Part shown: positions 11,712-24,365 of the stretch, in pieces
How positions within the stretch are numbered: position 1 is the first letter of the stretch
Layout: each line of letters starts with the position of its first letter
Assembly (NCBI RefSeq): GCF_029784135.1
Contig: NC_073746.1
Span: 264,267,598-264,331,597 of the forward strand
Length of the DNA stretch: 64,000 nt
Origin: Toxorhynchites rutilus septentrionalis
Taxonomy: Eukaryota > Arthropoda > Insecta > Diptera > Culicidae
Direction of reading: 5' to 3'
Made by a program: the position numbers and the translations under genes
The notes under the pieces: generated by a model
The model's database searches: none
Seen by the model: only the letters and a program-made list of their open reading frames with translations
What the model was told of the DNA's origin: nothing

Positions 11712-12420
11712 TCAACCCCTTAAGCCCTTCAGAAGTGTTTTCGGGACAATTCCAGTTCCAGAGAGAACAACAGTTCTTGGGACCTCCCTTAGTACCCACA
11801 ATTTCGCGGCCAATGGTCGGTACGTACAAATTTCGCGACCGTGGGTCTCTTCCAGATTCAGGTTCAGTGGAATAGCGACATCAATAACGGACAGCACGTT
11901 TTGGGGCAAGCTTGTACGCTTCATTTGTTCGGAATCCACGAATCCCCTCGACCAGAACATATTAGAACGGCATATTAGGTGTGATGCTAACCACTCGGCC
12001 ACGGGAGCAGCTTGCTCTTGTCATATACGACAATATCCGGACGGTTGTGGTAGATCGAGAGGTCGGTCAGAACAGTGCGATCCCAGTAGAGCTTGAAACG
12101 GTCATTTTCTAGGACAGGTGCAGACAGATACTAGCAGTTTGGTACGTAGTCTTCCAATAGACCAATGTGGCGCCAGTTGTCGATTAACAATGCGGGTCAC
12201 ATTGTTGTGACGCTCGGTGTAGGCTATATTGACCAAAACGGGACAGCTTCTCATAATGTGCTCTATGTTTTCACCTGCAGTTTCTTGTCGGCATTATCCT
12301 GTCTTGGATGGCTATCATGTCGGCTTCAACTACTGAAGAGAGTTCACCACGCGTTAGCCACAGATTAGATGCAGCAATGCACCATGCACCATGTCGATGG
12401 AGCGGCGTAGACAGATTGGC
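11712..12420 (-). pseudogene. Non-LTR retrotransposon C-terminus with restriction-like endonuclease, decayed
   Basis: Minus-strand reading across three frames gives, in order: a piece with ADMIAIQDRIMPTRNCR and EHIMRSCPVLVN (cysteine/histidine region), RPDIVVYDKSK, VIDVAIPLNLNLE, then VVLSGTGIVPKTLLKGL. The PD...DVAIP pattern is the catalytic signature of the C-terminal endonuclease in early-branching (R2/R4-type) retrotransposons. Frameshifts and a SINE insertion (11935-12008) break it. No reverse transcriptase part remains. Confidence 0.65.
11935..12008 (-). repeat. tRNA-derived SINE head fragment
   Basis: On the minus strand it reads GCTCCCGTGGCCGAGTGGTTA, a Pol III A-box segment, followed by the CTGGTCGAGG end of the tRNA-like region. 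The B-box portion is missing. It matches the head of the full SINE at 35931-36215 and sits inside the decayed retrotransposon. Confidence 0.6.
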
Positions 12421-12469
12421 CATTTGAACTTTATTGCTGTGTTCAGGCGTGAAACATTCAACAAACTGA

Positions 12470-13680
12470 AATCGCAGTTTTTCATAACTATAGAGCCAGA
12501 TGGAAAAACTCTCACTCCCTTACAAAAATAACGTCAATTTGAATAACAATATGTTTCAAATTCGTAGGTCATCTTTAGTTCTCAATCAGTTCAAATAACT
12601 CATTCGGGGTGGTTTCGACCAATCTACGCCATGTTGTTGTGTGTATCTTCTTGTTCTACGCAGAGGATACCGCTTGTGTAGGCTTTTCAAATCACTCATA
12701 CTTCCTATAAGATGTATCTACTATTCGTACGATCACTCCTCATAAGTTCTTGATAGGGTTTTGATCTGGTAAACTAGCTGACCAGTCCAGAATCTGAAGT
12801 CCCTATTCATAGAACCATGCCATGACTTTCCGGTTTTTTTGAATTGATGCCAAATTACCCTGTTATCACATTGTTTTTGATGCAAAAACAGCAGTTAATG
12901 ATTCTGAAGTACTTCGTTGCACTTCTGACTATTCATTAGTGTTTATGGTAAGCAACCTCAACCAGGACGTTTTGAATTTTTTTTCCCTAAACCATAAAAA
13001 TCCCATCTTCAAAACTCTGGGTCCAAAAACTAATCTTGAAGCTAATCCCATCGGTTCCACTATTTCAGGAGAACTTCTCTGATAAAAAGAAATTTAACTT
13101 AAATAGAATTTCTTCATACTGGAAGGACTTACGGAACGTGTCATGTTGGTTTGATAGTTTGAGGAAAATATTTCCAGAAATGCCTGGTTTAGACAGCCTA
13201 CCATCAACACTAATGTACAGTCAGAAGTGCAGAAAAGTAGTTCAGAATCATTTACTTCAGTTTTTGCATCAGAACCAATGTGATAACTAAGTAATTTGGC
13301 CTCATCCATGAAATCCGGAAGTTCATGGCATGGTTAAATGATTGGGGGCTTCAGATTCTAGCCTGGTCAGCTTGTTTACCAGATCAAAACTCTATCAAGA
13401 ACTTATGAGAAGTGATTTTACGAATAGTAGATGCAGCTTACAAGCAGTATGAGTGATTTGAAGAGCTTAAACGAGCAGTATCTTCTGCGTAGATCGAGAT
13501 ACACAATACAACATGGCGCAGCTTGCCACCACCCCTAATGGGTTATTTGAACTGATTAAAAACCAAAGGTGGCCTTCGAATTAGAAACTTATTGTTATTC
13601 ATGTGAAATTGACGTTAATTTTGTATAGGAGTGAGAGTTTTTCCATATGGTTCTATAGTTATGAAACACTGGAATTTTAG
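12470..13680. mobile_element. Palindromic Tc1-like remnant with two inverted transposase ends
   Basis: 12480-12860 and 13340-13675 are inverted copies of each other. Both arms translate outward into the same decayed Tc1 block, reading DWSASLPDQNPIKNLWG in the left arm (minus strand) and WSACLPDQNSIKNL in the right arm (plus strand), that is, the DLNPIENLWG motif containing the catalytic Glu, changed to Lys. The centre (about 12860-13330) is also partly inverted. Confidence 0.7.
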
Positions 13681-15206
13681 TTTGGCGCCTGAACACAACA
13701 ATGAAATTCAAATGGTCAATCTTATAAATGAAGATAGTTATTGTGTTCTACACTATATACTTCAGTTTAACCGGCTTCTTACATATCTCTGGAAAATCTG
13801 AAAAATGAAGTGGTTCTAAAGTTATGAAACGCAGTGTATACAATGGAGAGTATTCTTCAGTATCCTACGTCTGGCCCAGGTGGCACATGTAGAACGTGCA
13901 CCGCACCCAATGTGCACCACAACTATCTGAGCCACAATAATTCCAAACTGCAGCGAGGGGTGCAACGATAAATGTAGGTTATGTGTGTACGATTCTGGCA
14001 AGGGCTTGCATTGCACGATTCGTATTCGGCATTCGAAGCGTCTACATGCTGATAGGTTTGCTTCGACTCCTCGGGGGAATTGAGTCTCTGATCCTGTCAG
14101 AGATTTTTAACAATGCTTCCCCTCCCCTTCCATAGTTCGTAGGACTATTAATGGTTTTTTCAGGCATGGCTCTCTCCTATCAACCCAAGTGAAACGTGTT
14201 TGAATTTCCATAGTCACCCTATTCAGTTGCGGCGGCTTCATGACAAAATAGGCAAGTTGCAATGTTGGAAAACAAATTTATGCAAATACTTTTTACAGTT
14301 CGTCAACTGCGCGAGAATTCTAATTAGTTGTAAAAATCGTAAGCTGCGTTTGCGTGCCACGCGTCATGTTTGGTGCGCGCAAGGGTGCGTAAAAATATTC
14401 ATTTGAACACGCGTTTCATACTGGCGCAGATGCAGGATAGCTCACGAAGCTAGACGCAGTGTTATACGAAATAATTTTTCATTATCCTTATTGCTTTCAG
14501 GTAGAACCAGCTACAGCAACCATCGCTCCGCTAAACAGTATAATTTTTATAATGAAATAAACACACATTTGCTTTCGTGATGACCGTCACTGACATCGAA
14601 TAAATACAGCTCCACATCGCTTATATTCAATTTGGAAATAAGATACATCGTCTAGATCCAACATTACTACGGTGCCATTTGTTCAAACCCACACCACCCA
14701 TTCACCACCCAGATTGATCCACCTGTGTGATGCTCTCACCCTTCAAGATTCTTCAAGGAATGAATGAGCGTCTAGCCAAAAAGGAATACATTTTTACGCA
14801 ATGGCAATAAAAAGGAGGGTCGCTAAGGAATGAAAAATAAACAAGGCACCCAACACCTGAAGCTGGTTGAGAATACGAATGCAAGGCCGTGAACTTGGGA
14901 AATAAGAAAACATAGCGAAGCGCACACGCAACACTGCATTTGTGCCTCTGGAAGTTGGAAAGAAATTGTCCTGTGGTAAAAGGGTGACTTCGGGGCTACT
15001 GTAAATGGTTTGATGAGTATGTGTATGTTTGACACCTAAAGATTTCACACTCAATTAACATTAAGTCCATTGTTAAGGAACAACAAGTGCATGAATGGAA
15101 TAAGATGTTCCTTATGAGATTTGATGATTACGTTAATGGAGATAAACAGCATAAAATTAATTGTAGAAGGGAAGGAGAAAAAAAAGTTCCTGAGCTGCTA
15201 GATTTA
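13681..15206. other. Intergenic, no gene recognised
   Basis: A further trace of the Tc1 end (GTTCTAAAGTTATGAAAC) is at 13810-13835. Otherwise I see no coding, repeat or RNA feature. Confidence 0.45.
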
Positions 15207-15551
15207 TACAGGTCGGACTCGATTATATACAGACTCGATTATATACCGACTCGATTATATATAATTCGATTATATACAATTTTAGACTCGATTATATACA
15301 GTTTGAAAAAAAAATCTTTTTTTTTCAAAATGGCTTATTTCAAGAAAAAAATTATATTTCAAAATATTAAATTCACTAATTAAAATGTTTCACAACTATA
15401 TCTTGTACTAAATTTTCGCATGTTTCAAATGGAAGCAACAGAATCGTCCGACGTAGCGTACTTTTTGAAGCAGAGTCAGTTTAAGACAAACAGAGCCTGG
15501 CACAAAAAAGAAGTTCAATAAATCTATCAATATCGAAATTTGAACATACAG

Positions 15552-17482
15552 TGTCGGACAAAAAGTTAGGACCACTGCTCAAGCAAAAAAGAAAGTGACA
15601 AAACATTGAGAAAAAATAATGCAATCCAGTGCTTCAATACATTTATTCATTTTAGCATTACATTGTTCGAAGAAATTTATAACATCTGTAGTTAAAACAA
15701 TAGTCATTCATTGAAATAACGCGTTTTGAGCATACTTAACAACTAAAATGACGCGACAAGAGTTAAGACCCGTTCCTCGTTTCGACTGTTTCGAGTGTTG
15801 TTTCGATCGATTTTTGAAGAAAATTGATTGTTTCTCGGTGGTATTTTGTGTTTTTCGGATTCTGGTAAGTATTTATCATGTAAACAAAAAGTATGTATGT
15901 GCCGGCCATTCTATCCTGGATTCTTCGAATCAAAGGAGACGCGCCACGATTTATATGGGGTACGGACTAGGAGGGCGTCGCTGATCAATGGTCAGTTGCA
16001 CTTCAATAGGAAGTATCCCATGTCGGCCATACGTACAGAGCATTGGAGACTGCAACATCTTAAATAATAAAATACAATGTAATATTGACCTCGAGCCAAT
16101 CGCGAGTAATCGGTTACATATTCATATAACATAGTCGTGAGCAAAAATTATCGAAATATTGAACTCCCGGCCCCGTCAGATTATATGGGATGATCCAAAA
16201 CATTCGTGTTGAAAATCCTCCACCAAAAAATCCGAAACGACTGGACACTCAAGGAAAACGAACGCGAAAGGTTCCGATGCTGACGCCGAAGCATCTGGAG
16301 GCGCAGCTGAAGTTCGCGAAAGACCACTTCGCTTGGATCGATCCGGAGAAGGAAAAGCTGTGGCGAAATATACTGTGGTCGGGTGAGACGAAGATAAACC
16401 TCATCGGCTCGAACGGAAAAACTTGGGTCCATCGCTCAATAGGCTGCGCTTACATGCCACAGTATACTACGAAGACATTAAAGCATGGAGGAGGGAACAT
16501 TATGGTGTGGGGGTGCTTCTCCTGGTACGGAGATGGCCCCCTATACTGAATGGATAAGACCATGGATCAGTGCCTCTAAGCCCAAATCCTAAGGGAAGTT
16601 GTGTTGTCACACGCCGAGTGGAAAATGCCCCTGAAATGGCAATTCATGCAGGATAACAATCCAAAGCACACCGCCAAGACCGTCAAAAAGTGATGAAAAG
16701 ATTTTCTCGCTTGAGAAACTTATGCGATCATTCAAATAACATGATACATTTATGTATACACTAGTTCTGATACTCATGAACATTTTTTTCCATTACACCA
16801 AAGCGTAACAAGGGCTATATTCTGCAGTTTTTTTTTTGTCTTTATTTAAGAGACTTTTAGCCGTAGGCTGGTTCGTCTCTGATATTCTGCTGTTATTATT
16901 TCTGTCCAACATTCCTATGCATTCAACGCACTGTGCGTTCTCTTGTGTGGGTGACTACTTTGTTTAATACTGAGTACCGTTATCTATTACTCGTAGGAGC
17001 ACCGTATTGATTCGTGAACAGGTTCATACGACATCAAGCTTCGTTCAGGATAAGCATAAATCGATACTTGGTTGAGTTAAATATAAGATTAGCAGGGTTT
17101 CTTGCTATGGTGGCTGAGAGCAGACAAACGGCCAGAATGGTAAAAAAGGTATGGTGGCTGAGAACAGACAAACGACCACAAAGAGTCAATTTCTGTCGCG
17201 TCTTTTTAGTTGTTAAGTATGCTTAAAACGCACTTTTAATGAATGACTATTTTTTAACTACAGATGTTATAAATTTTTTCGAACAATGCAAATAAACTAT
17301 TATAATTGTTCAATCCATTTATAAAAATTTATTTGCATTGTTCGAAGAAATTTATAACATCTGTAGTTAAAAAAATAATCATTCATTAATAAATTCACTG
17401 GATTGGATTACTTTTTCTCAATGTTTTGCTGCTTTCTGCAATATGCTTGAGCAGGAGTCTTAATGTTTTGTCTAACACTGAT
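15552..17482 (+). mobile_element. Tc1-like (DD34E) element, degenerate, nested
   Basis: The left end CAGTGTCGGACAAAAAGTTA matches the inverse of the right end (AAACATTAAGACTCCTGC... to CAGTGTTAGAC). Long inverted subterminal regions continue on both sides (15600-15770 with 17170-17400), including the GAAGAAATTTATAACATCTG block, which is repeated twice more at the right end. Extra sequence at 15900-16130 resembles the 3' end of a non-LTR element (CGCGAGTAATCGGTT, also at 19540), and 16830-16880 looks like another insertion. Confidence 0.75.
16190..16693 (+). pseudogene. Tc1-like DD34E transposase, broken
   Basis: The frame contains LKFAKDHFAWI, WRNILWSGETKINL, YTTKTLKHGGGNIMVWGCFS and later FMQDNNPKHTAKTVKK, all standard Tc1 blocks in order. 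The first catalytic Asp (SDES in the family) is Gly here, at 16382-16384. Two in-frame stops follow the WGCFSWYGDGPLY block, and the protein ends at 16693 before the Glu motif. It cannot be active. Confidence 0.85.
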
Positions 17483-19028
17483 TGCATAGAAGGGTTTTTC
17501 CATCAAATATGATTCTCTACCTCCTCCTGAAAGATTCCAAATTAATGTATTTATTGCATGAGAAAGCAATTTTCTAACTTTAAGGGGATTAATAAAAAAT
17601 TAAATTCTTCTTTTATATTCAAAAATATATATATAGAACCATTTCATGCCAAACCGATATAATGGTTCTCAGATTTTCGTGAAAAGTGTTAATTTTGTTC
17701 TTTATCACAAAACATTAGACCCGTTTTTTTATATTTCTTCGTTAGAGTGACCATTCCCATTATAGGGTGGTCCGAAAAATCAATTATTTCCCCTTTTCCC
17801 CAAAAATGACTTTTTTTTTAAATTCATAACTTTTGAATCACTGAACCGATTTAAATGATCGACATATCAAAGTGAAACCAATAAGCTAGCCCTTTATAAA
17901 AAAAAATATTGAATTAGCAAATAGAATGGATTTTGTTTTCGTTTGTTTTCGTCATGGTCTTGGACTAGAGGGCGCTATATTTATTTTTTTTGAGAGCTGA
18001 GAGTTTTTACATAACATATTCCAAAATCAGAGATGTCATTTTCGTCGTTTCTAACTTATGATTTTTCAACCGATGGTCCAAAACATCATTTTTTGACATT
18101 TCTTCCAAAAATGACTTTTTAAAAAATTCATAACTTTTGAACTACTGGACCGATTCAGATGATCGACATATAAAATCGAATGAGCTAGTCTTTTATGAAA
18201 AAAATATTACAATTTCGAAACAAACTGGATTCTAGTCGCATAGATCTTATCTAGTTGCAGAGGGACATTGAACGAAGACTGAAAACAAGTTAAATTTGAA
18301 AAATCATAACCCAAAAACCAAAAAAAGATACATCTTTGGTTTTTTGATATGTTCGGACCAACCTAGAATACCAATTTCAACAGCAGCGTTTTGTTGTTAG
18401 CAGCTTTAAACTGAAATATTTTTTAGCAGTTTCTATTTTTTTTCAGGTTCATCTTTTTACATACATTTATACTTTTTCACCTAATCCTTTCTGTTCTTTT
18501 TTTCAGGTCAGCTATGGCGCTCGTGATTCCAGTACAGCTATAATTTTTCTGATTTTGAATAAACGCTTCAAAAAAACCAAACTCTGTATTTTTTACCTTA
18601 CGCTTCTACACTTCTACGACGATTATTTCTTCGCAGCTCTTAAATTCTGGGTCTCTCCACAATTCTGTTCCAATTTTATTTTCACTCTAATCGTTTTAAT
18701 TCACTTAGCAATAGCAATCTAATGAATCTTCAGCCATTACAATATATTTATGTTTAAAGGATATTTTATGTGAAAAAAACCTCAGCTTTAACGAAAAAAT
18801 ATGAAAAAATATAGCGAACTTTAACCGAGAAAACTATGAAAAATTAACACAATCAATAATTACAAAAATGAAAATCCAAATTTTTCACAAATGTAATATT
18901 TTTCAAAGAAGACTAGATCATTAGCTTCAATTCGATATATCGATCATCAGAATCGATCCAGTTGTTTGAAAATTATGATTTTTTCGTTTTTGGAAAAGGA
19001 GAAAATTTGATTTGTTCAACCATCGGTT

Positions 19029-19679
19029 TTCTCTCGACTCATGTCCAATCACTGTTCGTTAGACGCGCTACTCTTTCGTTCTAATCTTGCCGATGGCAAT
19101 ATCTGTGCTTGTGGCCAAGGTTACCACGACATCGAACACGTTGTTTGGTCATGCGAGGAGTATCTTGTTGCCAGATCGAATTTAGAAAACTCTCTTCGGG
19201 CTAGAGGAAGGCAGCCTAATGTGCCGGTGAGAGATGTGTTGATTCGGTTAGACCTTGATTACATGTCCCAAATTTATGTTTTCCTAAAAGCTATCGATCT
19301 TCGTGTGTGATTGTCCTTATATCCTTATATTCTCCTTTTCCTTTTCCTTCACGAGAAATCAAACCCCTTCTTACTAACAATAGAATAAGGTGAAATGTAA
19401 ATACATATTAGATATAAGATAGGCTTAAGAATTGAGTATGATGAATGTGAGTGCGAATGTGAGTGTGAACATTGTCAACATATCCTTATATCCCATCATT
19501 TTCCTGAAAAAAAATGTCACCCTTCTAAACTCGAGCAAACCGCGAGTAATCGGTTCTCTACTTCATTAACATTAGAATTAATGAAAAATGTTTATATATA
19601 CTTGTAACTATACAGATAGGAGTTTGGCTCCTTTAAACTTATGTAACTGAGCCTGTAAAAATAAACGATTTAATAAAAA
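19029..19679 (+). mobile_element. 5'-truncated non-LTR retrotransposon with target duplication
   Basis: An 11-bp direct repeat AACCATCGGTT flanks the insert (19018-19028 and 19680-19690). The insert ends in an A-rich 3' tail after a UTR containing GCCTGTAAAAATAAACG. Truncation at the 5' end, the target duplication and the A tail are hallmarks of LINE insertion. Confidence 0.88.
19041..19310 (+). pseudogene. C-terminal end of a non-LTR retrotransposon ORF2
   Basis: Eighty-nine codons contain CACGQGYHDIEHVVWSCEEY, the Cys/His end seen after the RNase H region of many insect LINE ORF2 proteins. The stop at 19308-19310 is probably the natural one. Everything upstream was lost by 5' truncation, so no functional enzyme remains. 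Confidence 0.75.
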
Positions 19680-20059
19680 AACCATCGGTTAACTTTGAAA
19701 ATTCATAACTTAAAAACGGAAAAAAATCACATCTCTGATTTTTGGATATGTTATGTAAAAAATTGCGAAAATAAAATCCAAATTGTTGGCAAACGCAATA
19801 TTTTCTTTCAAAATAGACTAAGACTTGATATATCGATCATCTGAATCGGTCTAGTAGTTCAAAAGTTATGAGTTTTCGAAAAAAGTCATTTTTGGGAAAA
19901 AGTCGAAGAAATTGATTTTCCGGACCACCCTAAAATGGAAATGAGCACCCAAATTAAAAAAAAATGAAAAAAACGGGTCTAATATTTCGCGATAAAAAAC
20001 AAATCTACCACTTTTACCGAAAATCTGAGAAACACTATTATCGGTTTGACATGGAATGG

Positions 20060-21683
<1,624 letters not shown>

Positions 21684-21739
21684 GCAAAAAAGCATGCAAT
21701 TTTGATGCACGCGTTCATCAAAATTGCATGCTTTTTTGC
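21684..21739. repeat. Perfect 24-bp hairpin
   Basis: Arms 21684-21707 and 21716-21739 are exactly complementary, with an 8-nt loop CACGCGTT. The arm contains AAAAAAGCATGCAATTTTG. It is too short for a usual pre-microRNA and is more likely a repeat terminus. Confidence 0.9.
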
Positions 21740-22790
21740 TAAATGTTGCGGTTGGGTTTGTGACGAAATGAAAATACCAAAAGCGAAATACCGGCAGAAG
21801 ATGCGCCATGGAATCAATTAAGTCATTATCGATGTCATATTTTTTCAGTCAATATGAACTAAAAAAAATGTAGAAAACAAAATCTCAAATAGTTCTAAAG
21901 TTCAGCAACCTTTACTAAACTAGCAAAATCTGACCACCAGCTGCACAACAGTTAACGAACCAAACAGTCCTTACCAGAGGTTGAAAACTTTTACCTGGCA
22001 CGAAAGCCATTTCCACAGCTTGCCAGCATCTAACTGTCGCGAGGTACCCTCATACACGTACATACCAGGCCAGGCATGTACGGACAATTAAATAATGAGG
22101 CTGATGCTGAAAAGCCAGAATAGATACCACCACATTCCGCAACAATCCGCACCCGGTTGAATGAACGAAAAAGAAAATCGTCCAGGTGCAACATTGATTT
22201 CAACCAAACAAAAAAACACGTCGTGTTATACCCGCTGCAGGCGACACCACTTTGGTGAAATGTTCCATAAATTTCCATTATTTTAGAGGCAACTCTGGAA
22301 AGACTGCACCCGAAAGTGAAACTTATCATAATCAACAATTAAACACTAAGATTATGCATAAAAAAAATGTACGCGTCCGTGGACAACCAGTGCGACGCTA
22401 GAGTAAAAAGGACCCGCCGAGAACAGCGAATGCATAAAAGTATGTTCAGGCATGAATCACCCTAAAAAAAGGATAGACGATGCAAGGGAGTAAACAAAGT
22501 TATGCGAGTTTATGTTTTGATCGGCCTCAGATGAGAGGACAGCCGGAGAGGTGCGGAGGATTCGTACATCAGCACGTGCTTATATGAGGCTATTGTGTTT
22601 CGAGATCGAGTCGCGTGCCGCTTTTCGTATAGCACCTACGTGGTGTGTGCATTCGGAATCGGAAGGGAAACATAGCGTCACCAACACGAAGGCAAGGGAA
22701 CCCTTGCGCATGCTCGGGTTTTACCGCTGTGCTTTTTAAATATCCTTTGCATGATTGTGTTGGTACTTCGTTGGCTTCGGCTAGGGTACG
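21740..22790. other. Intergenic, upstream of nerfin-1
   Basis: No gene is recognised. GC rises from about 22350 towards the gene, consistent with a promoter-proximal or 5' regulatory region. Confidence 0.4.
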
Positions 22791-22801
22791 ATCGGCCGCT
22801 T

Positions 22802-22839
22802 TATAAAGCGCAAGGACTCCGGCGATTACCGTGTCATTC
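22802..22839 (+). promoter_or_regulatory. Candidate nerfin-1 core promoter
   Basis: TATAAA is at 22802-22807 and a TCATTC initiator-like hexamer at 22834-22839, a spacing slightly longer than usual, about 200 bp upstream of the start codon. The sequence fits an insect TATA-Inr promoter, but no transcript data are available and an upstream noncoding exon is possible. Confidence 0.35.
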
Positions 22840-22953
22840 GGTGCCTGGCTTCGTTCCGGCATACAAGTGGTTTGCTGAACATTTTTCGTTCCTTGTACAT
22901 ATAGTTTATCCAGCAAAGTTTAGGTGTAAACAGTTTGGTCGACGTGTAAATTA

Positions 22954-23085
22954 ATGAATAAGTGGACCTAAGTTTTAGTGTAAAATCAACATTAAGCGAA
23001 AGATAGTGTTTGGGGAGCGTGCGCGTGTGACATGTTAGCATGGCTTCATCGCATCTCCAAATCCGCCCGCCAATGGGTCTCCTGA
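22954..23085 (+). promoter_or_regulatory. Two upstream ORFs in the nerfin-1 leader
   Basis: A 5-codon uORF lies at 22954-22971. A 17-codon uORF starts at 23032, 8 bases before the main ATG, in another frame, and ends at 23085 inside the coding region. The main start has A at -3 and G at +4; the overlapping upstream ATG follows GTGAC and is weaker. Both would lower translation unless scanned through. Confidence 0.5.
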
Positions 23086-24365
23086 CGACGGTGGCCGATT
23101 TGCCACCAAGTTATAAAGCGCAGTACATCAGTGTCCCAATCAAACTTACCACCGATTCACCGCTGGATTTGACGGTGAAGCAAAGCTTCGTGGGTGCAAT
23201 CACACCTCCGCTAACGCCATCGCCGTTGAAGAAACGCTACCGGGAGGATAACGACGAAAATCGTGATGGGAACCAGGCTAAACAGATTAAACTCGAATTG
23301 AAGGTGGAAGGGAAAAAGGAAGCCACGCCAGTGAAACCTGTAAAGGTGAACGTGGCTCCAAAGAGTTCCAAAAACCCTCCACCCGTGGCTCCTGTTTCGA
23401 AAGAACGCCGTACAAAAGCATCCAGAAAGTTGAAGTTTGACGAGGAGACGGCTTCGCCGGTATCCGGCACAGTTATCATCTCGATAGAAGATGTTATTAA
23501 CAGTGATATACCCCGGGAATCCGGCGATATTGATCCTCAGTTCAATTTGGTGGAAATATCTGACGAGGTGCGCGCAGAATTAGCCACTATTCCAAATGTA
23601 ATTGGTGCCTATAATTGCAAACTTTGTCGGCTCGAATTTGAAGATGCATTTGGACTAGCCCAGCATCGTTGTGCTTGCATTGTACTTCTTGAATACCGCT
23701 GTCCGGAATGCAGTAAGCGGTTCAACTGTCCAGCTAACTTGGCATCCCATCGTCGATGGCATAAGCCCCGTGATCAGGTCGCTAAAAAAGGTGAGAGCGA
23801 CAAACTCAGTGAGGATTCAGAATGTAAATATCGTTGCGAACAATGCAACAAAACGTTTAAACGTCCAGCCTATCTGAAGAAGCATCTGTTAACGCATAAC
23901 AAGTCTAAAAATAAATCGAAACATAATCAGCTAAGTGCCGAAACCGAAACAAACGCAACAATCAACTCAGCCACAAACTATCATAACAGTGGTGACGAAT
24001 CAAATCACTCTGGAGACAGCGGCAACACAGTCTACGTAAATCGTGTAACCGAAATACCGGAAAGCCTGTTTACTGTAGTGGCTAGTGAACCACCCCTTCA
24101 ACCTGATATTGTGCATTACAATTACCACTCAAACTCTGGAACATCGCAACAGTCTTCAACCACCGAACATAGCGAAGTGGAGGAAGATGATGACTACGAG
24201 GAGCGTGCCTTGGTAATAAACGAAGACTATCAGGATGAAATAGAAGAAATTCGCTCAACCTATTGTGACCGCTTCACGGAGGAGGAAAACATTGCCGCAG
24301 CAGCACTGGCTCATCTGCGCAATGGACCATCGGTGATTCGACACACAACTGCTTTAGTTGTCTAA
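23040..24365 (+). CDS. nerfin-1: Nervous fingers 1 / INSM-type zinc-finger transcription factor, 441 aa
   Basis: This is a nuclear DNA-binding protein of the INSM1/nerfin family; in Drosophila nerfin-1 is needed for axon guidance and for keeping neurons differentiated. Three Cys/His fingers are visible: C193/C196 with H209 (a degenerate C2HC finger, YNCKLC), C221/C224/H237/H241 in YRCPECSKRFNCPANLASH, and C266/C269/H282/H286 in YRCEQCNKTF. The second finger plus RRWHKPR is the family hallmark. PLDLT at 41-45 resembles a CtBP-binding PxDLS motif (inference). A proline- and lysine-rich spacer precedes the fingers and an acidic region follows. The single exon is close to the Drosophila protein in length. 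The ATG at 23040 is preceded by AGC, a good context. The long 3' UTR suggests microRNA control. Confidence 0.92.
   Translation: MASSHLQIRPPMGLLTTVADLPPSYKAQYISVPIKLTTDSPLDLTVKQSFVGAITPPLTPSPLKKRYREDNDENRDGNQAKQIKLELKVEGKKEATPVKPVKVNVAPKSSKNPPPVAPVSKERRTKASRKLKFDEETASPVSGTVIISIEDVINSDIPRESGDIDPQFNLVEISDEVRAELATIPNVIGAYNCKLCRLEFEDAFGLAQHRCACIVLLEYRCPECSKRFNCPANLASHRRWHKPRDQVAKKGESDKLSEDSECKYRCEQCNKTFKRPAYLKKHLLTHNKSKNKSKHNQLSAETETNATINSATNYHNSGDESNHSGDSGNTVYVNRVTEIPESLFTVVASEPPLQPDIVHYNYHSNSGTSQQSSTTEHSEVEEDDDYEERALVINEDYQDEIEEIRSTYCDRFTEEENIAAAALAHLRNGPSVIRHTTALVV

Larger units (their letters stand above)
15207..17635. mobile_element. Element with GATTATATAC subterminal repeats, copy 1 (interrupted)
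   Basis: It starts TACAGGTCGGACTCGATTATA and carries five copies of (A)CTCGATTATATA(C) in the first 100 bp. Its body at 15380-15545 and 17483-17620 matches the uninterrupted copy at 49361-50203. The gap between these blocks is a Tc1-like insertion (15552-17482), and the right end is replaced by the fold-back element starting at 17636. Confidence 0.7.
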
